From the NCBI RefSeq assembly GCF_007197555.1, contig NZ_CP041614.1:984001-1048000 (forward strand): a stretch of DNA of 64,000 bases, in the 5' to 3' direction. The DNA comes from Shewanella psychropiezotolerans (lineage in GTDB: Bacteria; Pseudomonadota; Gammaproteobacteria; Enterobacterales; Shewanellaceae). A model generated the notes under the pieces. The model ran no database searches. It was given only the letters and a program-made list of their open reading frames with translations, and was not told where the DNA came from. Of the stretch, positions 55,594 through 64,000 are shown piece after piece (position 1 is the first letter of the stretch; each line of letters opens with the position of its first letter). A program made the translations under genes and the position numbers.

Positions 55594-57561
55594 TCATTTA
55601 CATGTTTTGGAGTTTGGACCTCCCTTACATTTACCCGAGCAGCACTCTGAACCTAAACGACAACTGCTACCAACGGGAAACAAAGAGCAGCTTCCACCAC
55701 TGTCACTGTCTATCGAGCAGGTGATAGATAGATTGCTGTATGCAGCATATGCGTGAACTACCGCATTGAGTGTGCTCTTGCCTGTACCGTCATCACTCAG
55801 CGCCGCTCCTGTAGTACAGGATTCGTCCGAATTAGAGGAATAGCTGCCGCATTCATTGACACTGCTGCTGGGGTTAGTTTCAGCTTCATTGTTGAAGCGC
55901 AGATAGAGGTCGGCATCGCCATTCTCACCGGAAGTGGTACAGATGACAGTTTGGTCATCACTCACATTAGGTAGGAGGTAATTCTGAATATTCCCTGTAC
56001 TGGCGTCTTGGCCACTCATCAGTTCGTTATCTGTTAATGAGATAGTTGGATTTGGCTGAGGTGGCTCATAAGTAGGTACGCCTACCGCATCCCAAGCCTC
56101 ATGAACGGCCTGCTCATGAGCTGCACTGGTAGCAGATTGTGCCGTACAGTATCTGGCTGTGGCAAAGTCAGAGCTCGGTGTTAAACAGGCTGTATTGGCA
56201 GCATAGAAGATATCTGCTGCGGCGGCGAAGCCTATTCCTGTTACTAAGATAGCAGGTATTCCTGGCTCCCCGCTACGCGGGTGATGACCACCTTCAACCA
56301 AGAGCACGAACGCCAAATTGGCAATCCCAGAGTTCCAATGTACACCGCCATTATCTGAGCTGCCAGTATAGCGTGTGGGATAATAGTCATAATCTCCCAT
56401 CGCGGCGGGATCTGCCATATTTCGTAGGGCATCACCCGATGTACCTGGAGTATAGATATCTTCACCTAATAGCCAGATATCAGCCCCCATAGCGCCTTCC
56501 TGTCGGTCGACCATAGCGCCGAAGATATCTGACCATGCTTCGTTTAGCGCCCCAGACTCGTTTTGGTAGATAAGGCCTGACGAACGTTCGGTTACACCGT
56601 GGGTGAGCTCATGGGCGACAACGTCGGCATCTTGTGACATCGGGATGAAATTCACGCCATCGCCATCACCATAGGTCATCTGGCTGCCATCCCAGAAGGC
56701 GTTGTTATAGTTACGGCCGTAATGCACTCGGGATATGAGGGTCATGCCTGCATTATCGATGGAGTCACGACCATGATTATTCCAATAGTAGTTATAGGTG
56801 GCTATGGCGTAGTTATGGGCGAAGTCGATAGCAAGGTCGTCAGTATCGATTTCAATCGAACTAGTGGAAATAGTCCTACAGCGCCTGGTCTTCTGTTTAC
56901 AATCCTGAGTATCGAGGAAGAGCGCATACATGATCTGCGGATGTCTGGCGGCAACTTTACCTGTGCTTGTGTCGATAAAGACAATATCACGCTGAGGCCC
57001 CTCTTCATTGACATATTCGAAGGTGGCTTTCCAGGCCAGATGGCCGTTACCGTCGCTACCTAGCACATAGCTGAGCTCAGGTTTGCCGCTTCGAGTACCC
57101 TTTAAGTCGCTCAGACCAAAGGCTTCTACAGCACTTAAGTCAGGATTTAGGGGCAGATCACCGCCGGGAACAAAGTCACCATTGACCGAATAAACCGAAC
57201 CATTGATATCGGCGTGGAGTACCATGCCTGCCCCCGCAACTGGCAGGCCATTGAGCTTCTGCTCGAAGCGTATATGATGGCCGCCGACTTTATCTTCGAT
57301 GACCTTAGTGACAGTGATCTCTTCGCTTCCATCGGCGCCAAATTTGTCGCTCAAGACAAGTTGGAGTGCGCTCTTGGCTGAAGCGTGCAATGTTGCCTTC
57401 GAAGATGCGTTGACGCTGCCTAAGTCTCCGCTGGCAACTGTGGGTCTGTTGGCTTTACCTTGGTCGGTTACTTCGTCTTGAGCGTCGGCAGATGAGGTGA
57501 GCATAGCTGCAAACATTGCACACAATATCAGCATGACAGACGAGTTGAGTCGAGTGGACAT
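55594..57561 (-). CDS. Secreted M4 (thermolysin/vibriolysin-type) metalloprotease with Cys-rich tail
   Basis: A 655-residue extracellular protease. Signal peptide through SSADA-QD, an FTP/PepSY propeptide (~35-200), the catalytic domain with HELTHG (zinc His317 and His321, catalytic Glu318) and Glu341 in GALNEAWSD (24 residues after the first His, as in thermolysin), and the DNGGVHWNSGI block with the later His of the active site. After it comes a PPC-type domain (~510-610) and a last 30-residue piece with many Cys (CRLGSECCSGKCKGG), similar to knottin-like tails. AAGGAGAAAGG precedes the ATG. Likely secreted by type II. Its nutritional or virulence role is unknown. Confidence 0.93.
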   Translation of the reverse strand: MSTRLNSSVMLILCAMFAAMLTSSADAQDEVTDQGKANRPTVASGDLGSVNASSKATLHASAKSALQLVLSDKFGADGSEEITVTKVIEDKVGGHHIRFEQKLNGLPVAGAGMVLHADINGSVYSVNGDFVPGGDLPLNPDLSAVEAFGLSDLKGTRSGKPELSYVLGSDGNGHLAWKATFEYVNEEGPQRDIVFIDTSTGKVAARHPQIMYALFLDTQDCKQKTRRCRTISTSSIEIDTDDLAIDFAHNYAIATYNYYWNNHGRDSIDNAGMTLISRVHYGRNYNNAFWDGSQMTYGDGDGVNFIPMSQDADVVAHELTHGVTERSSGLIYQNESGALNEAWSDIFGAMVDRQEGAMGADIWLLGEDIYTPGTSGDALRNMADPAAMGDYDYYPTRYTGSSDNGGVHWNSGIANLAFVLLVEGGHHPRSGEPGIPAILVTGIGFAAAADIFYAANTACLTPSSDFATARYCTAQSATSAAHEQAVHEAWDAVGVPTYEPPQPNPTISLTDNELMSGQDASTGNIQNYLLPNVSDDQTVICTTSGENGDADLYLRFNNEAETNPSSSVNECGSYSSNSDESCTTGAALSDDGTGKSTLNAVVHAYAAYSNLSITCSIDSDSGGSCSLFPVGSSCRLGSECCSGKCKGGPNSKTCK

Positions 57562-57844
57562 GAACCTTTCTCCTTCCTGAGCGACAGAAGTGGGTGCATG
57601 TATGGCAATTGTATCTACATATCAGCAGTAGATGAATAGGAGCCTAGGCTATGTCGCTAACAGGACTACCCATAGTCCGAGGCTTAACTTTAAGTATAGT
57701 CAAATAGGCAGGCCTCCCTTCATTTATTCTCACTTTAGGAAGGGGGGTATGCGTGATCCGGATGTTTTCACCTCGCTGTTTTAAAAGGGAATATGCTGTG
57801 GTTGGTGACGTGAGTAGAGACTGGTTCCAACTTTTTGTTTTCTA

Positions 57845-58432
57845 TTAAGATGGGAACAGATTGCCTTGATTAAGATCATACAGCGCGATACAAGCATCGA
57901 CCACACAAGGTTCATATAGAGTCCCTCGGTTTTTACTGATCTCTTCGATGGCTTTATCTTGTCCTAATGCCTGACGGTAGGCACGAGAGTGACTGATAGA
58001 TTCAACCACATCGGCAACGGCAATTACCTTAGATTCAAAATGAATTTGATCTCCTGTCAAGCCATCAGGGTAGCCAGAACCATCCAAGCGTTCGTGATGT
58101 TGCCGGATTATACTGGCTACTGGCCATTCAAAATCGACCCCTAGAAAAATCTCTTCTCCAATTGCCGGGTGTACCTTAATTAAGTCGAACTCCTCTTTTC
58201 TCAGTTTTCCAGTTTTTGAAAGTATGGAGCTGGGAACACCTAACTTACCAATATCATGCAGCAAGGCTGAGATTCTTATGCACTCTACTTGATTGCTCGG
58301 TAGCTCAAGGTGTTGGGCTATTCGGCGAGCGAGAGCCGAGACCTTCTTTTGATGGGTTGCAGTGTAATGATCTCGCGCTGCTGCGGCTGCAGAAATCGCT
58401 GCGACAAGTTGATGAAGTCCGTGTTTGTCCAT
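57845..58432 (-). CDS. HD-GYP domain phosphodiesterase (cyclic di-GMP or related)
   Basis: A 195-residue stand-alone HD-GYP domain. The HD pair is in ISALLHDIGKLGVPSSIL, a second His motif in RQHHERLDGSGYPDGL (the GYP signature), and ESKVIAVADVVESI. HD-GYP enzymes hydrolyse cyclic di-GMP. There is no receiver or sensor domain, so partner proteins or the second half of the domain family must provide control. It may oppose the CHASE-GGDEF cyclase at 15.8 kb; the link is inferred. Confidence 0.87.
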   Translation of the reverse strand: MDKHGLHQLVAAISAAAAARDHYTATHQKKVSALARRIAQHLELPSNQVECIRISALLHDIGKLGVPSSILSKTGKLRKEEFDLIKVHPAIGEEIFLGVDFEWPVASIIRQHHERLDGSGYPDGLTGDQIHFESKVIAVADVVESISHSRAYRQALGQDKAIEEISKNRGTLYEPCVVDACIALYDLNQGNLFPS

Positions 58433-58650
58433 TTAGCTAAATCCTTTTTACTAAATTATATCTATATTAACATAGCACTAATTTCACATGCTTTGCATGC
58501 CGATGTTGGTCTGACAAGAAAAGATCAACAACTGGTAAGGCTTGCCTCATTTCTATGCAGAACAACTATAATTTGCATTAATAGGTCCTTTTAATGTGGC
58601 GCTTGTTTAATGATGAAGTGTCGGATGATAGATAACACGAGTAGGTAGTG

Positions 58651-58860
58651 ATGATGACAGTACTCAAGATCAAAAATGTGGGTAAAGGCTTAGGGTTGGA
58701 GTTACCACAAGATGTGGTAGAGCGGCTCCATCTTGATGCCGGAGACAGTATCTGTCTCGAGAAGATGGCACATGGCAGTTATCGACTCATCACTAAGGAT
58801 GATGAATTAGCCGAACAAATGACACAGATTGAAGACTATATGCATGAAGAGGATGCGTGA
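58651..58860 (+). CDS. AbrB/MazE-type (SpoVT-AbrB) small DNA-binding protein
   Basis: 69 residues with the swapped-hairpin AbrB pattern: LKIKNVGKGLGLELPQDVVERLHLDAGDSICLEK. These are usually antitoxins or transcription factors. No toxin gene (PemK or Doc type) can be seen after it: a short ATG-initiated frame at 58856 ends after about ten residues. ATG at 58651 or 58654. It appears to be an orphan. Confidence 0.72.
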   Translation: MMTVLKIKNVGKGLGLELPQDVVERLHLDAGDSICLEKMAHGSYRLITKDDELAEQMTQIEDYMHEEDA

Positions 58861-59061
58861 AAGCCCCCTCATTAGTGAACCCCGTTAGCACTGAGGGAAT
58901 TCATCGGTGAGAGCGATTTGATGAACGTTTATAACCTAAAGATAACTCGATATATCCTTGATAATTAACGGCTGGATCTGTTCTAGGTCATAGTCATGCC
59001 ATGAAAAGCTTGCCATAATCGAGGCGGTGGTGATATTGCCAAAGGCCTCAAGGAAGTCGCT

Positions 59062-59799
59062 ATGTTGACAGGTTCAGTATTAGATCTCATCGCATTTATC
59101 TGTTTTGTCGTGAGCTGGATCGGCTACACCTACTTTGCCAAGTGGAAAGCGAAAAATAGCAACTGTCTCGCTCGCTGCCTGCATCAGCACAGAATTCACT
59201 GGATGAATGAACTGATGCGCTATGAAATGCGGGTGGGTGAAGCTGCACTAATGGCAAACATTGAGCGAAATACAACCTTCTTTGCCTCCACTACTATGTT
59301 AATACTTGCCGGTGTGTTGGCACTCTTTGCACAGGTAGAACGATTGGAATCGGTGATCGATTCTATTCCCTTTACTGCTACACCTACCTACGCCTTGATC
59401 CAGATAAAATTAAGCCTGCTTACTTTCATCTTCGTGATGGCTTTTTTCCAGTTCACCTGGTCGATGCGCCAATATGGTTTCGTGAATGTGATGATCGGTG
59501 CCACTCCACTGCGAGGAGGTGAGGCTAGTGATCATATGAAAAACTACGCAACTCAGATGGCGATTGTCCAAGATCAAGCAGCCCACTCCTACAACTATGG
59601 CATGCGTGGTTACTACTTTTCCATGGCGGTACTAAGCTGGTTCTTCCACCCGCTACTCTTTATTGTCTCTAGTCTACTGGTTGTCTACACCCTCTACGCC
59701 CGAGAGTTTAAATCTAAAGCAGTCGTGGCTATCACCTGTGGGATGATCATGTTGCAAAAGGAGGAGCTGGAGCGAAAACAGGTGGGTGGCGAGCTTTAA
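59062..59799 (+). CDS. DUF599 family membrane protein
   Basis: 245 residues with four membrane helices. The pattern ALMANIERNTTFFASTTMLILAGVLALF and RGYYFSMAVLSWFFHPLLFIV matches DUF599, a family of unknown function. ATG with AAGGAAG upstream. Its stop overlaps the end of the convergent LysR gene by four bases. Confidence 0.78.
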   Translation: MLTGSVLDLIAFICFVVSWIGYTYFAKWKAKNSNCLARCLHQHRIHWMNELMRYEMRVGEAALMANIERNTTFFASTTMLILAGVLALFAQVERLESVIDSIPFTATPTYALIQIKLSLLTFIFVMAFFQFTWSMRQYGFVNVMIGATPLRGGEASDHMKNYATQMAIVQDQAAHSYNYGMRGYYFSMAVLSWFFHPLLFIVSSLLVVYTLYAREFKSKAVVAITCGMIMLQKEELERKQVGGEL

Positions 59800-60692
59800 T
59801 CCATTTTTAGTTCTCCATATTGTTGGCAATACTTAAAAAACGCCTCGAATAATGGTGTTTTGTATTTATGCTCTTGATAGGTAATAAATAGCGGATGTGC
59901 GATGACTACGTCCAGTGGTAGCTCTTTAACTCTTTTGTCGTCTAACGCCCACTTGGCCGTTAACTCCGAAACACATGCTAACCCCAGACCTGTGCTGACG
60001 GCGTTTATAATGGCTTCACTGTCATTGAGTTCCAGTGTCATATTCCATTGACTCAGGTGAGGCGCCAGGCACTGGGTAAATACATCACGGCTTCCTGAAC
60101 CTAACTCTCTTAAAATCCAGTCTTGTCCACCCAGATCACCGTAAGATTGACTGGCTTGTTGGCTTAAAGGGTGATTAGTAGCGGCAATAAGGCACATACG
60201 GTCTTGCCACCAGGGTAAATGTACCTGACCTTCCCGGGGGATATCGGCTTCGATTAAGCCGATATCCAGCTCGAAGTTGGCCAATTTTCGACAAACATCC
60301 TCACTATTGAGGATCTCTACCCGTTGGTTTGTATGTCCAGTCAGTTGACGAAAGCCTGCCAGTAATTCTGGTAGTACATGATTACCTATGGCCTTGCTGC
60401 AACCTATCTTAATTTCCCCGGTCAACTCGGCATTATCAAATAAGCTGTCGAGCAATTTTGCACGAGCTAACAATTCATCGGCAAGGGGAAGTAATTTTTC
60501 TCCATTGGAGTTAAGCCTCAAGGAGTTTGGTAACCTGTCGAATAACTCCCTGTTCAGCTGCTTTTCCAGTTCTTTGAGTGAGATACTGACCGCAGGCTTT
60601 GATAGGTATAACTTCTCGGCAGCCAGACTCAAATTGGTGTTTCTGGCCACAGTGGCGAAAACTTTAAGCTGTTTAAGGGTAATATTCATCAT
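59796..60692 (-). CDS. LysR-family transcriptional regulator
   Basis: 298 residues: N-terminal winged HTH (LKQLKVFATVARNTNLSLAAEKLYLSKPAVSISLKELE) and a type-II binding-protein effector domain. The effector is unknown; the sequence has features of the CysB/YeiE-like branch, but this is a weak likeness. It is the last gene on the strand of cydABX, 112 bases after the cydX stop, and a 15-bp inverted repeat lies between them. It might regulate itself or the DUF599 gene; the cyd operon is usually controlled by ArcA/FNR, so a role there is only possible. Confidence 0.85.
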   Translation of the reverse strand: MMNITLKQLKVFATVARNTNLSLAAEKLYLSKPAVSISLKELEKQLNRELFDRLPNSLRLNSNGEKLLPLADELLARAKLLDSLFDNAELTGEIKIGCSKAIGNHVLPELLAGFRQLTGHTNQRVEILNSEDVCRKLANFELDIGLIEADIPREGQVHLPWWQDRMCLIAATNHPLSQQASQSYGDLGGQDWILRELGSGSRDVFTQCLAPHLSQWNMTLELNDSEAIINAVSTGLGLACVSELTAKWALDDKRVKELPLDVVIAHPLFITYQEHKYKTPLFEAFFKYCQQYGELKMD

Positions 60693-60756
60693 TGACTCAC
60701 TGGGAAATATGGGGCTTAAATTAGCACCTGCTGCTACAGATTTTAGCCATGATCTA

Positions 60757-60794
60757 GAGTATATAGATTTCTGTCCATAGAAGTCTATATACTC
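60757..60794. promoter_or_regulatory. Inverted repeat between cydX and the LysR gene
   Basis: GAGTATATAGATTTC (60757-60771) and GAAGTCTATATACTC (60780-60794) pair with one G-T wobble across eight bases. It is 65 bases upstream of the LysR start and has no U-run, so a regulator site or an RNA structure is possible. Confidence 0.5.
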
Positions 60795-60803
60795 ATCTTG
60801 GCA

Positions 60804-60929
60804 TTACACTTGGTCTTGCTGATCTTTTGCAACGTTATCTTGATGTTGTTCCATCTCATACCAGATTACATTGACTATGCCGCAAGCGCATGCAAAAAAA
60901 ACACCTAATATCCAGCACATGTACCACAT
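60804..60929 (-). CDS. cydX: Cytochrome bd oxidase small subunit CydX
   Basis: A 41-residue single-helix protein that stabilises the haems of cytochrome bd. It starts MWYMCWILG, the CydX signature (E. coli MWYFAWILG), followed by VFFACACGIVNVIWYEME and a polar tail. ATG at 60929 has TAGGAG seven bases upstream. Below the usual ORF cut-off, it would be missed. It lies 184 bases after cydB, further than usual, with a hairpin at 60999-61030 between them, so its expression may be partly separated. Confidence 0.88.
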   Translation of the reverse strand: MWYMCWILGVFFACACGIVNVIWYEMEQHQDNVAKDQQDQV

Positions 60930-60998
60930 ATAAACTCCTAAATAGGTATATTTTTATATACCTTAGCTTGTTATTACTTTCTTTAATGCTTGCTAACA

Positions 60999-61030
60999 AA
61001 TGCTTGGCTTTACCATGAGAGCCAAGCATT
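60999..61030. promoter_or_regulatory. Hairpin between cydB and cydX
   Basis: AATGCTTGGCT (60999-61009) and AGCCAAGCATT (61020-61030), eleven-base perfect arms with a ten-base loop. No U-run follows in either direction, so it is more likely an mRNA stability or processing site than a terminator. Confidence 0.5.
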
Positions 61031-61113
61031 CTGAAAGCAGGCTTATTCAATTTAACCTTAGATATCGCTTGTCTAAGGAGATATCTAATGGCTGAAGTAC
61101 GTATCGCCAGACG

Positions 61114-62253
61114 CTAATATGCCGAGTGATTGTTTTGAATAATCTCGTCCACGGTAACGACCCGCCACATCTTGTAGTAACACCAAAAAGTGTAGAGCAG
61201 AATAATTGGAATAATGATTACAGCAATAATGGATATAATGGATAGAGTGTATTGACTGGCCACTACATCCCATAATGTCAGGCTATGATTTGGCACGCTA
61301 CTCGATGGCATGACAAATGGAAACATTGCAGTGCCCGCCGTGAGAATGATGCCAGTTGCAGATAAGGCACTGGCGGTAAATGCTAATGCGCCTTTTCCGG
61401 CGCGGGCCATCAAGCCTGCTATAAGCGCCATCACTATACCGAGAGCCGGGAATGACCAAAGCAAGGGTTGTATCTTATAGTTATGCATCCAAGCACCTAG
61501 CTCAGTGACAACCTGTTTAGTGATAGGAATCGCTAATGCGGAAGGATCAATCTGGCTGGTGATCACAAAGCCTTCGATAGATTGGGCAACCATGACTCCG
61601 GCTAAAGCAAAACTGACAACCAGAACCAAGGCGGCTATTTGGGCGGCCTTAGCCGCTCTGGATGCGACTAGCGCATCGGTGCGCATCACTAACCAAGTGC
61701 CGCCATGCATAATAATCATGGCAACACTCACGACGCCAGACAGTATGGCAAAGGGATTAAATAAGCCTAGGTAAGTACCGGTATAAGTTACGCGCATAAA
61801 CTTATCAAAATGAAATGGCACACCTTGCAGTAAGTTACCAAAAGCGATTCCAAATACTAAAGGAGCCACCATACTGCCAACGAATAAGGCTCTATCCCAG
61901 TTATTACGCCAGCGTGGAGAGTCAATCTTATTGCGATAATCAAAAGCCAGAGGCCTAAGGAATAGCGAGAATAGGGTCAACATCATCACAAAATAGAAAC
62001 CACTAAATGCGGTGGCATAAACCATAGGCCAGGCAGCGAATAAACAACCGCCAAAGGCGATAAACCATACCTGATTACCGTCCCAATGAGCGCCTATGCT
62101 ATTAATCGCGACTCGGCGTTCATTATCACTTTTACCAACGAAGAGTAATAAGCCGCCCACTCCCATATCCATCCCCGCGGTGATGACAAAGCCTATCATC
62201 AAGACGCCAATCAAACCCCACCAGAGTAATTTTAAGCTTTCATAGTCAAACAT
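61114..62253 (-). CDS. cydB: Cytochrome bd ubiquinol oxidase subunit II
   Basis: 379-residue membrane subunit with about eight helices (GLIGVLMIGFVITAGMDMGVGGLLLFVG at the start; RDALVA..; VPNHSLTLWDVVASQ near the end). It supports the haem-bearing CydA in the bd quinol oxidase, which gives growth at low oxygen and resistance to NO and peroxide. ATG after AAGGAATC; its start overlaps the cydA stop by eight bases. Confidence 0.93.
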   Translation of the reverse strand: MFDYESLKLLWWGLIGVLMIGFVITAGMDMGVGGLLLFVGKSDNERRVAINSIGAHWDGNQVWFIAFGGCLFAAWPMVYATAFSGFYFVMMLTLFSLFLRPLAFDYRNKIDSPRWRNNWDRALFVGSMVAPLVFGIAFGNLLQGVPFHFDKFMRVTYTGTYLGLFNPFAILSGVVSVAMIIMHGGTWLVMRTDALVASRAAKAAQIAALVLVVSFALAGVMVAQSIEGFVITSQIDPSALAIPITKQVVTELGAWMHNYKIQPLLWSFPALGIVMALIAGLMARAGKGALAFTASALSATGIILTAGTAMFPFVMPSSSVPNHSLTLWDVVASQYTLSIISIIAVIIIPIILLYTFWCYYKMWRVVTVDEIIQNNHSAY

Positions 62254-63848
62254 TTAAGGATTCCTTTGTGGTGCTTAGATGCAATAGAGGGCTGGCATCG
62301 GATTCTTGCTCGAAATGATAACGACCTGTGTGTAATGAACTGGGTCCGATCCGAGCAAATTTAATCATCAGATACATTTCGATAACGAACAGAATTAGAT
62401 AGACAGAAATAAAGGCGATCATGCTGGTAAGAACATCGCTCACCGCTAGGTTAGATACGGAGAGGAAGGTCGGAAATACTTCACTTATTGACCAAGGTTG
62501 ACGGCCTAACTCGGCGACAAGCCAGCCCGTTTCTATGGCAACCCAAGGTAATGGTAGTGCAAATAAAATGGCTTTGAGTAACCATCTTTTTTGTTCGATA
62601 ACCCGTTTTGCATTGAAGTAAAAGGCCAGAACAAACAGGAGTAGCATAGTTATACCGCTGCCAACCATAATGCGAAATGCAAAAAATAGTGGGCAACTGG
62701 TGGAATAGAGTCATCCACAGCCATACTTATTTGCTCTTCGTTGGCGTCTATTACATTTTCGGTGTAGCGCTTAAGTAGCAGGCCATATCCCAGATCTTGC
62801 TTGGTATCGTCGAAACCTGTGAGATTTTCTTTAGTTTTGTCTCCCGCTTGCAGCTTTAACAGGTAGTCATAGGCAAGTATGCCATTACGGATCCGTACTT
62901 CGTGATCCTTTTTCAGATCGCTGATCCCGATGACTTGTTTATCTAACGAACGGGTCGCTATAATCCCCAGAGCATAGGGTATCTTTATCGCATAATCAGT
63001 ATGCATCTCTTTATCGTTCGGTATGCCTATCAGGGTAAAGTCAGCTGGTGCCTGTTCGGTATGATATTCAGCTTCAATTGCAGCAAGCTTAACTTTTTGT
63101 ACCGCCCCAGCCTCATAACCTGACTCATCACCCAGTACTAAAACGGATAAAATCGCTGCCAGACCGAACCCAGATGCGACCGCAAAAGAGCGCTTAGCGA
63201 AGGGGAGATCCCGGCCCTTCAATATGTAATAACTACTGATGCTCATTACAAACATGGCACCAGCAACATATCCGGCAGCTGCAGTGTGAATGAACTTCAC
63301 TTGGGCTACTGGATTGAATATCAATTGTGAGAAACTGGTCATTTCCATGCGCATGGTTTCAAAATTAAATTCACTGCCGACCGGGTTTTGCATCCAAGCG
63401 TTACCAATCAGGATCCATAATGCAGATAAGTTAGTGCCTAGGGCCATCAAAAAAGTGCCGGCTAAGTGTTGACGTTTAGTTAGCCTGTCCCAACCCAGAA
63501 AAAACATGCCTACGAATGTAGATTCAAGGAAAAAAGCCATTAAACTTTCGATAGCCAGAGGGCGCCAAACACATCACCAACATAATGTGAGAAATAAGCC
63601 CAGTTAGTACCAAATTCGAATTCCATAGTCAGGCCTGTTGCGACACCCAACGCAAAGTTAATACCAAATAACTTGCCCCAGAACTTAGTCATGTCCCGGT
63701 ATATTTCACGTCCCGTTATTACATAAACTACCTCCATGATGACCAATATCCAGGACATGCCTATGGTTAAGGGGACGAAGAGAAAATGGAACAGAGCTGT
63801 GATGGCGAATTGCCAGCGAGACAACTCCACCAGAGTTTCATTAATCAT
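62246..63848 (-). CDS. cydA: Cytochrome bd ubiquinol oxidase subunit I, two frameshifts
   Basis: The haem-carrying subunit of the bd oxidase. The N-terminal part has [22 protein letters not shown] with the haem b595 His19; a long Q loop follows the [12 protein letters not shown] block ([20 protein letters not shown]), and [13 protein letters not shown] is near residue 395. Two breaks, each repaired by one base: the plus-strand GGG at 63560-63562 (fourth G gives [10 protein letters not shown]) and A6 at 62681-62686 (seventh gives Tyr-Phe-Phe-Ala-Phe-Arg-Ile-Met-Val). Repaired length ~535 residues, normal for E. coli-like CydA with a long Q loop. ATG at 63848 with AGGAAA. Head of cydABX. Confidence 0.9.
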
Positions 63849-64000
63849 ATAAAGATTTCCTATTAATCTTATTTATGTTTGTTGCCTGCGCGCTATATAT
63901 TTGACTTATTGATAAGAAGATCGATAAGTCTCACTTCAGGCTTTAAACCCAAAGAACGAAGCGTATTAACAGGTGATTCGATAGTGCTAGTTAGCCTCAT
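63849..64000. promoter_or_regulatory. cyd upstream region (window end)
   Basis: The 152 bases before cydA should hold its promoter, usually under ArcA/FNR control. CTTATTGATAAG (63905-63916) resembles part of an FNR-type site, but neither half fits well; no call is made. The window ends here. Confidence 0.3.

Noticed and set aside
58856..58891. A possible toxin gene starting inside the AbrB-like gene
   Set aside because: It ends after about ten residues. Adding a base at the C run gives only a 36-residue frame with no Doc or PemK motif.
63905..63916. FNR site before cydA
   Set aside because: CTTATTGATAAG has only one good half; the TTGAT/ATCAA spacing is wrong.

Overview
The window looks like a chromosomal segment of a marine gammaproteobacterium close to Shewanella. 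This rests on gene content (RIO1-like kinase, di-haem lipoprotein plus imelysin, hybrid CHASE3 kinase, ArfA, SelO, delta-class carbonic anhydrase, M4 protease with a Cys-rich tail, cydABX) and on a MITE-like repeat of a type I associate with Shewanella. I cannot name a species. No rRNA, tRNA, prophage or CRISPR array is visible. Most of it is ordinary chromosome with small unknown genes between.

Layout. 1-6.7 kb: end of a RIO1-like kinase, a secreted peroxiredoxin, a three-gene operon of unknown function headed by an S41-peptidase-like protein, cobA, a conserved unknown and an MFS transporter. 7-11.6 kb: a probable Fur-controlled iron locus (porin, imelysin lipoprotein, di-haem lipoprotein). 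11.8-22.7 kb: hemG with a b-type cytochrome, dsbA, a DnaJ-related gene, a CHASE/GGDEF cyclase, outer-membrane barrels, a flippase and an endonuclease/phosphatase-fold gene with a duplicated 3' end. 23.2-30.1 kb: a six-gene efflux operon (FUSC, TolC-type lipoprotein, DUF1656, HlyD, K+-channel-like, AI-2E family). 30.2-35.7 kb: a MITE-like repeat, small unknown genes and a solute-binding-like protein. 35.8-46.8 kb: arfA, SDR, pirin, a large hybrid kinase with Hpt, selO, an orphan receiver, ygjV, a Crp/Fnr regulator and a DUF3103-like protein. 47-53.1 kb: complete rbsDACBKR with a LacI-type operator. 53.1-64 kb: delta carbonic anhydrase, a histone-deacetylase remnant beside an 11-bp repeat array, M4 protease, HD-GYP, an AbrB-like protein, DUF599, LysR and the cydABX oxidase operon.

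The strongest window-wide observation is that nine genes (hemG, the endonuclease/phosphatase, the TolC-type lipoprotein, a 161-residue membrane protein, the solute-binding protein, the SDR, pirin, the hybrid kinase and cydA twice) are each broken by a one-base shift at a homopolymer, and adding one base restores a continuous protein each time. This looks like uncorrected homopolymer error rather than decay. I therefore give merged coordinates and say where the break is. Features that do not fit that explanation, and so look like real biology, are the internal deletion of the histone-deacetylase gene, the diverged tandem copy of the phosphatase 3' end, and several in-frame simple repeats, above all a ten-copy Asp-Gly repeat in the HAMP connector of the hybrid kinase.

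Functional themes: iron and haem handling (Fur-box locus, CobA, HemG, cytochrome bd), envelope redox and efflux (DsbA, FUSC system, porins), c-di-GMP and phosphorelay signalling (GGDEF, HD-GYP, hybrid kinase, lone receiver), and ribose uptake.
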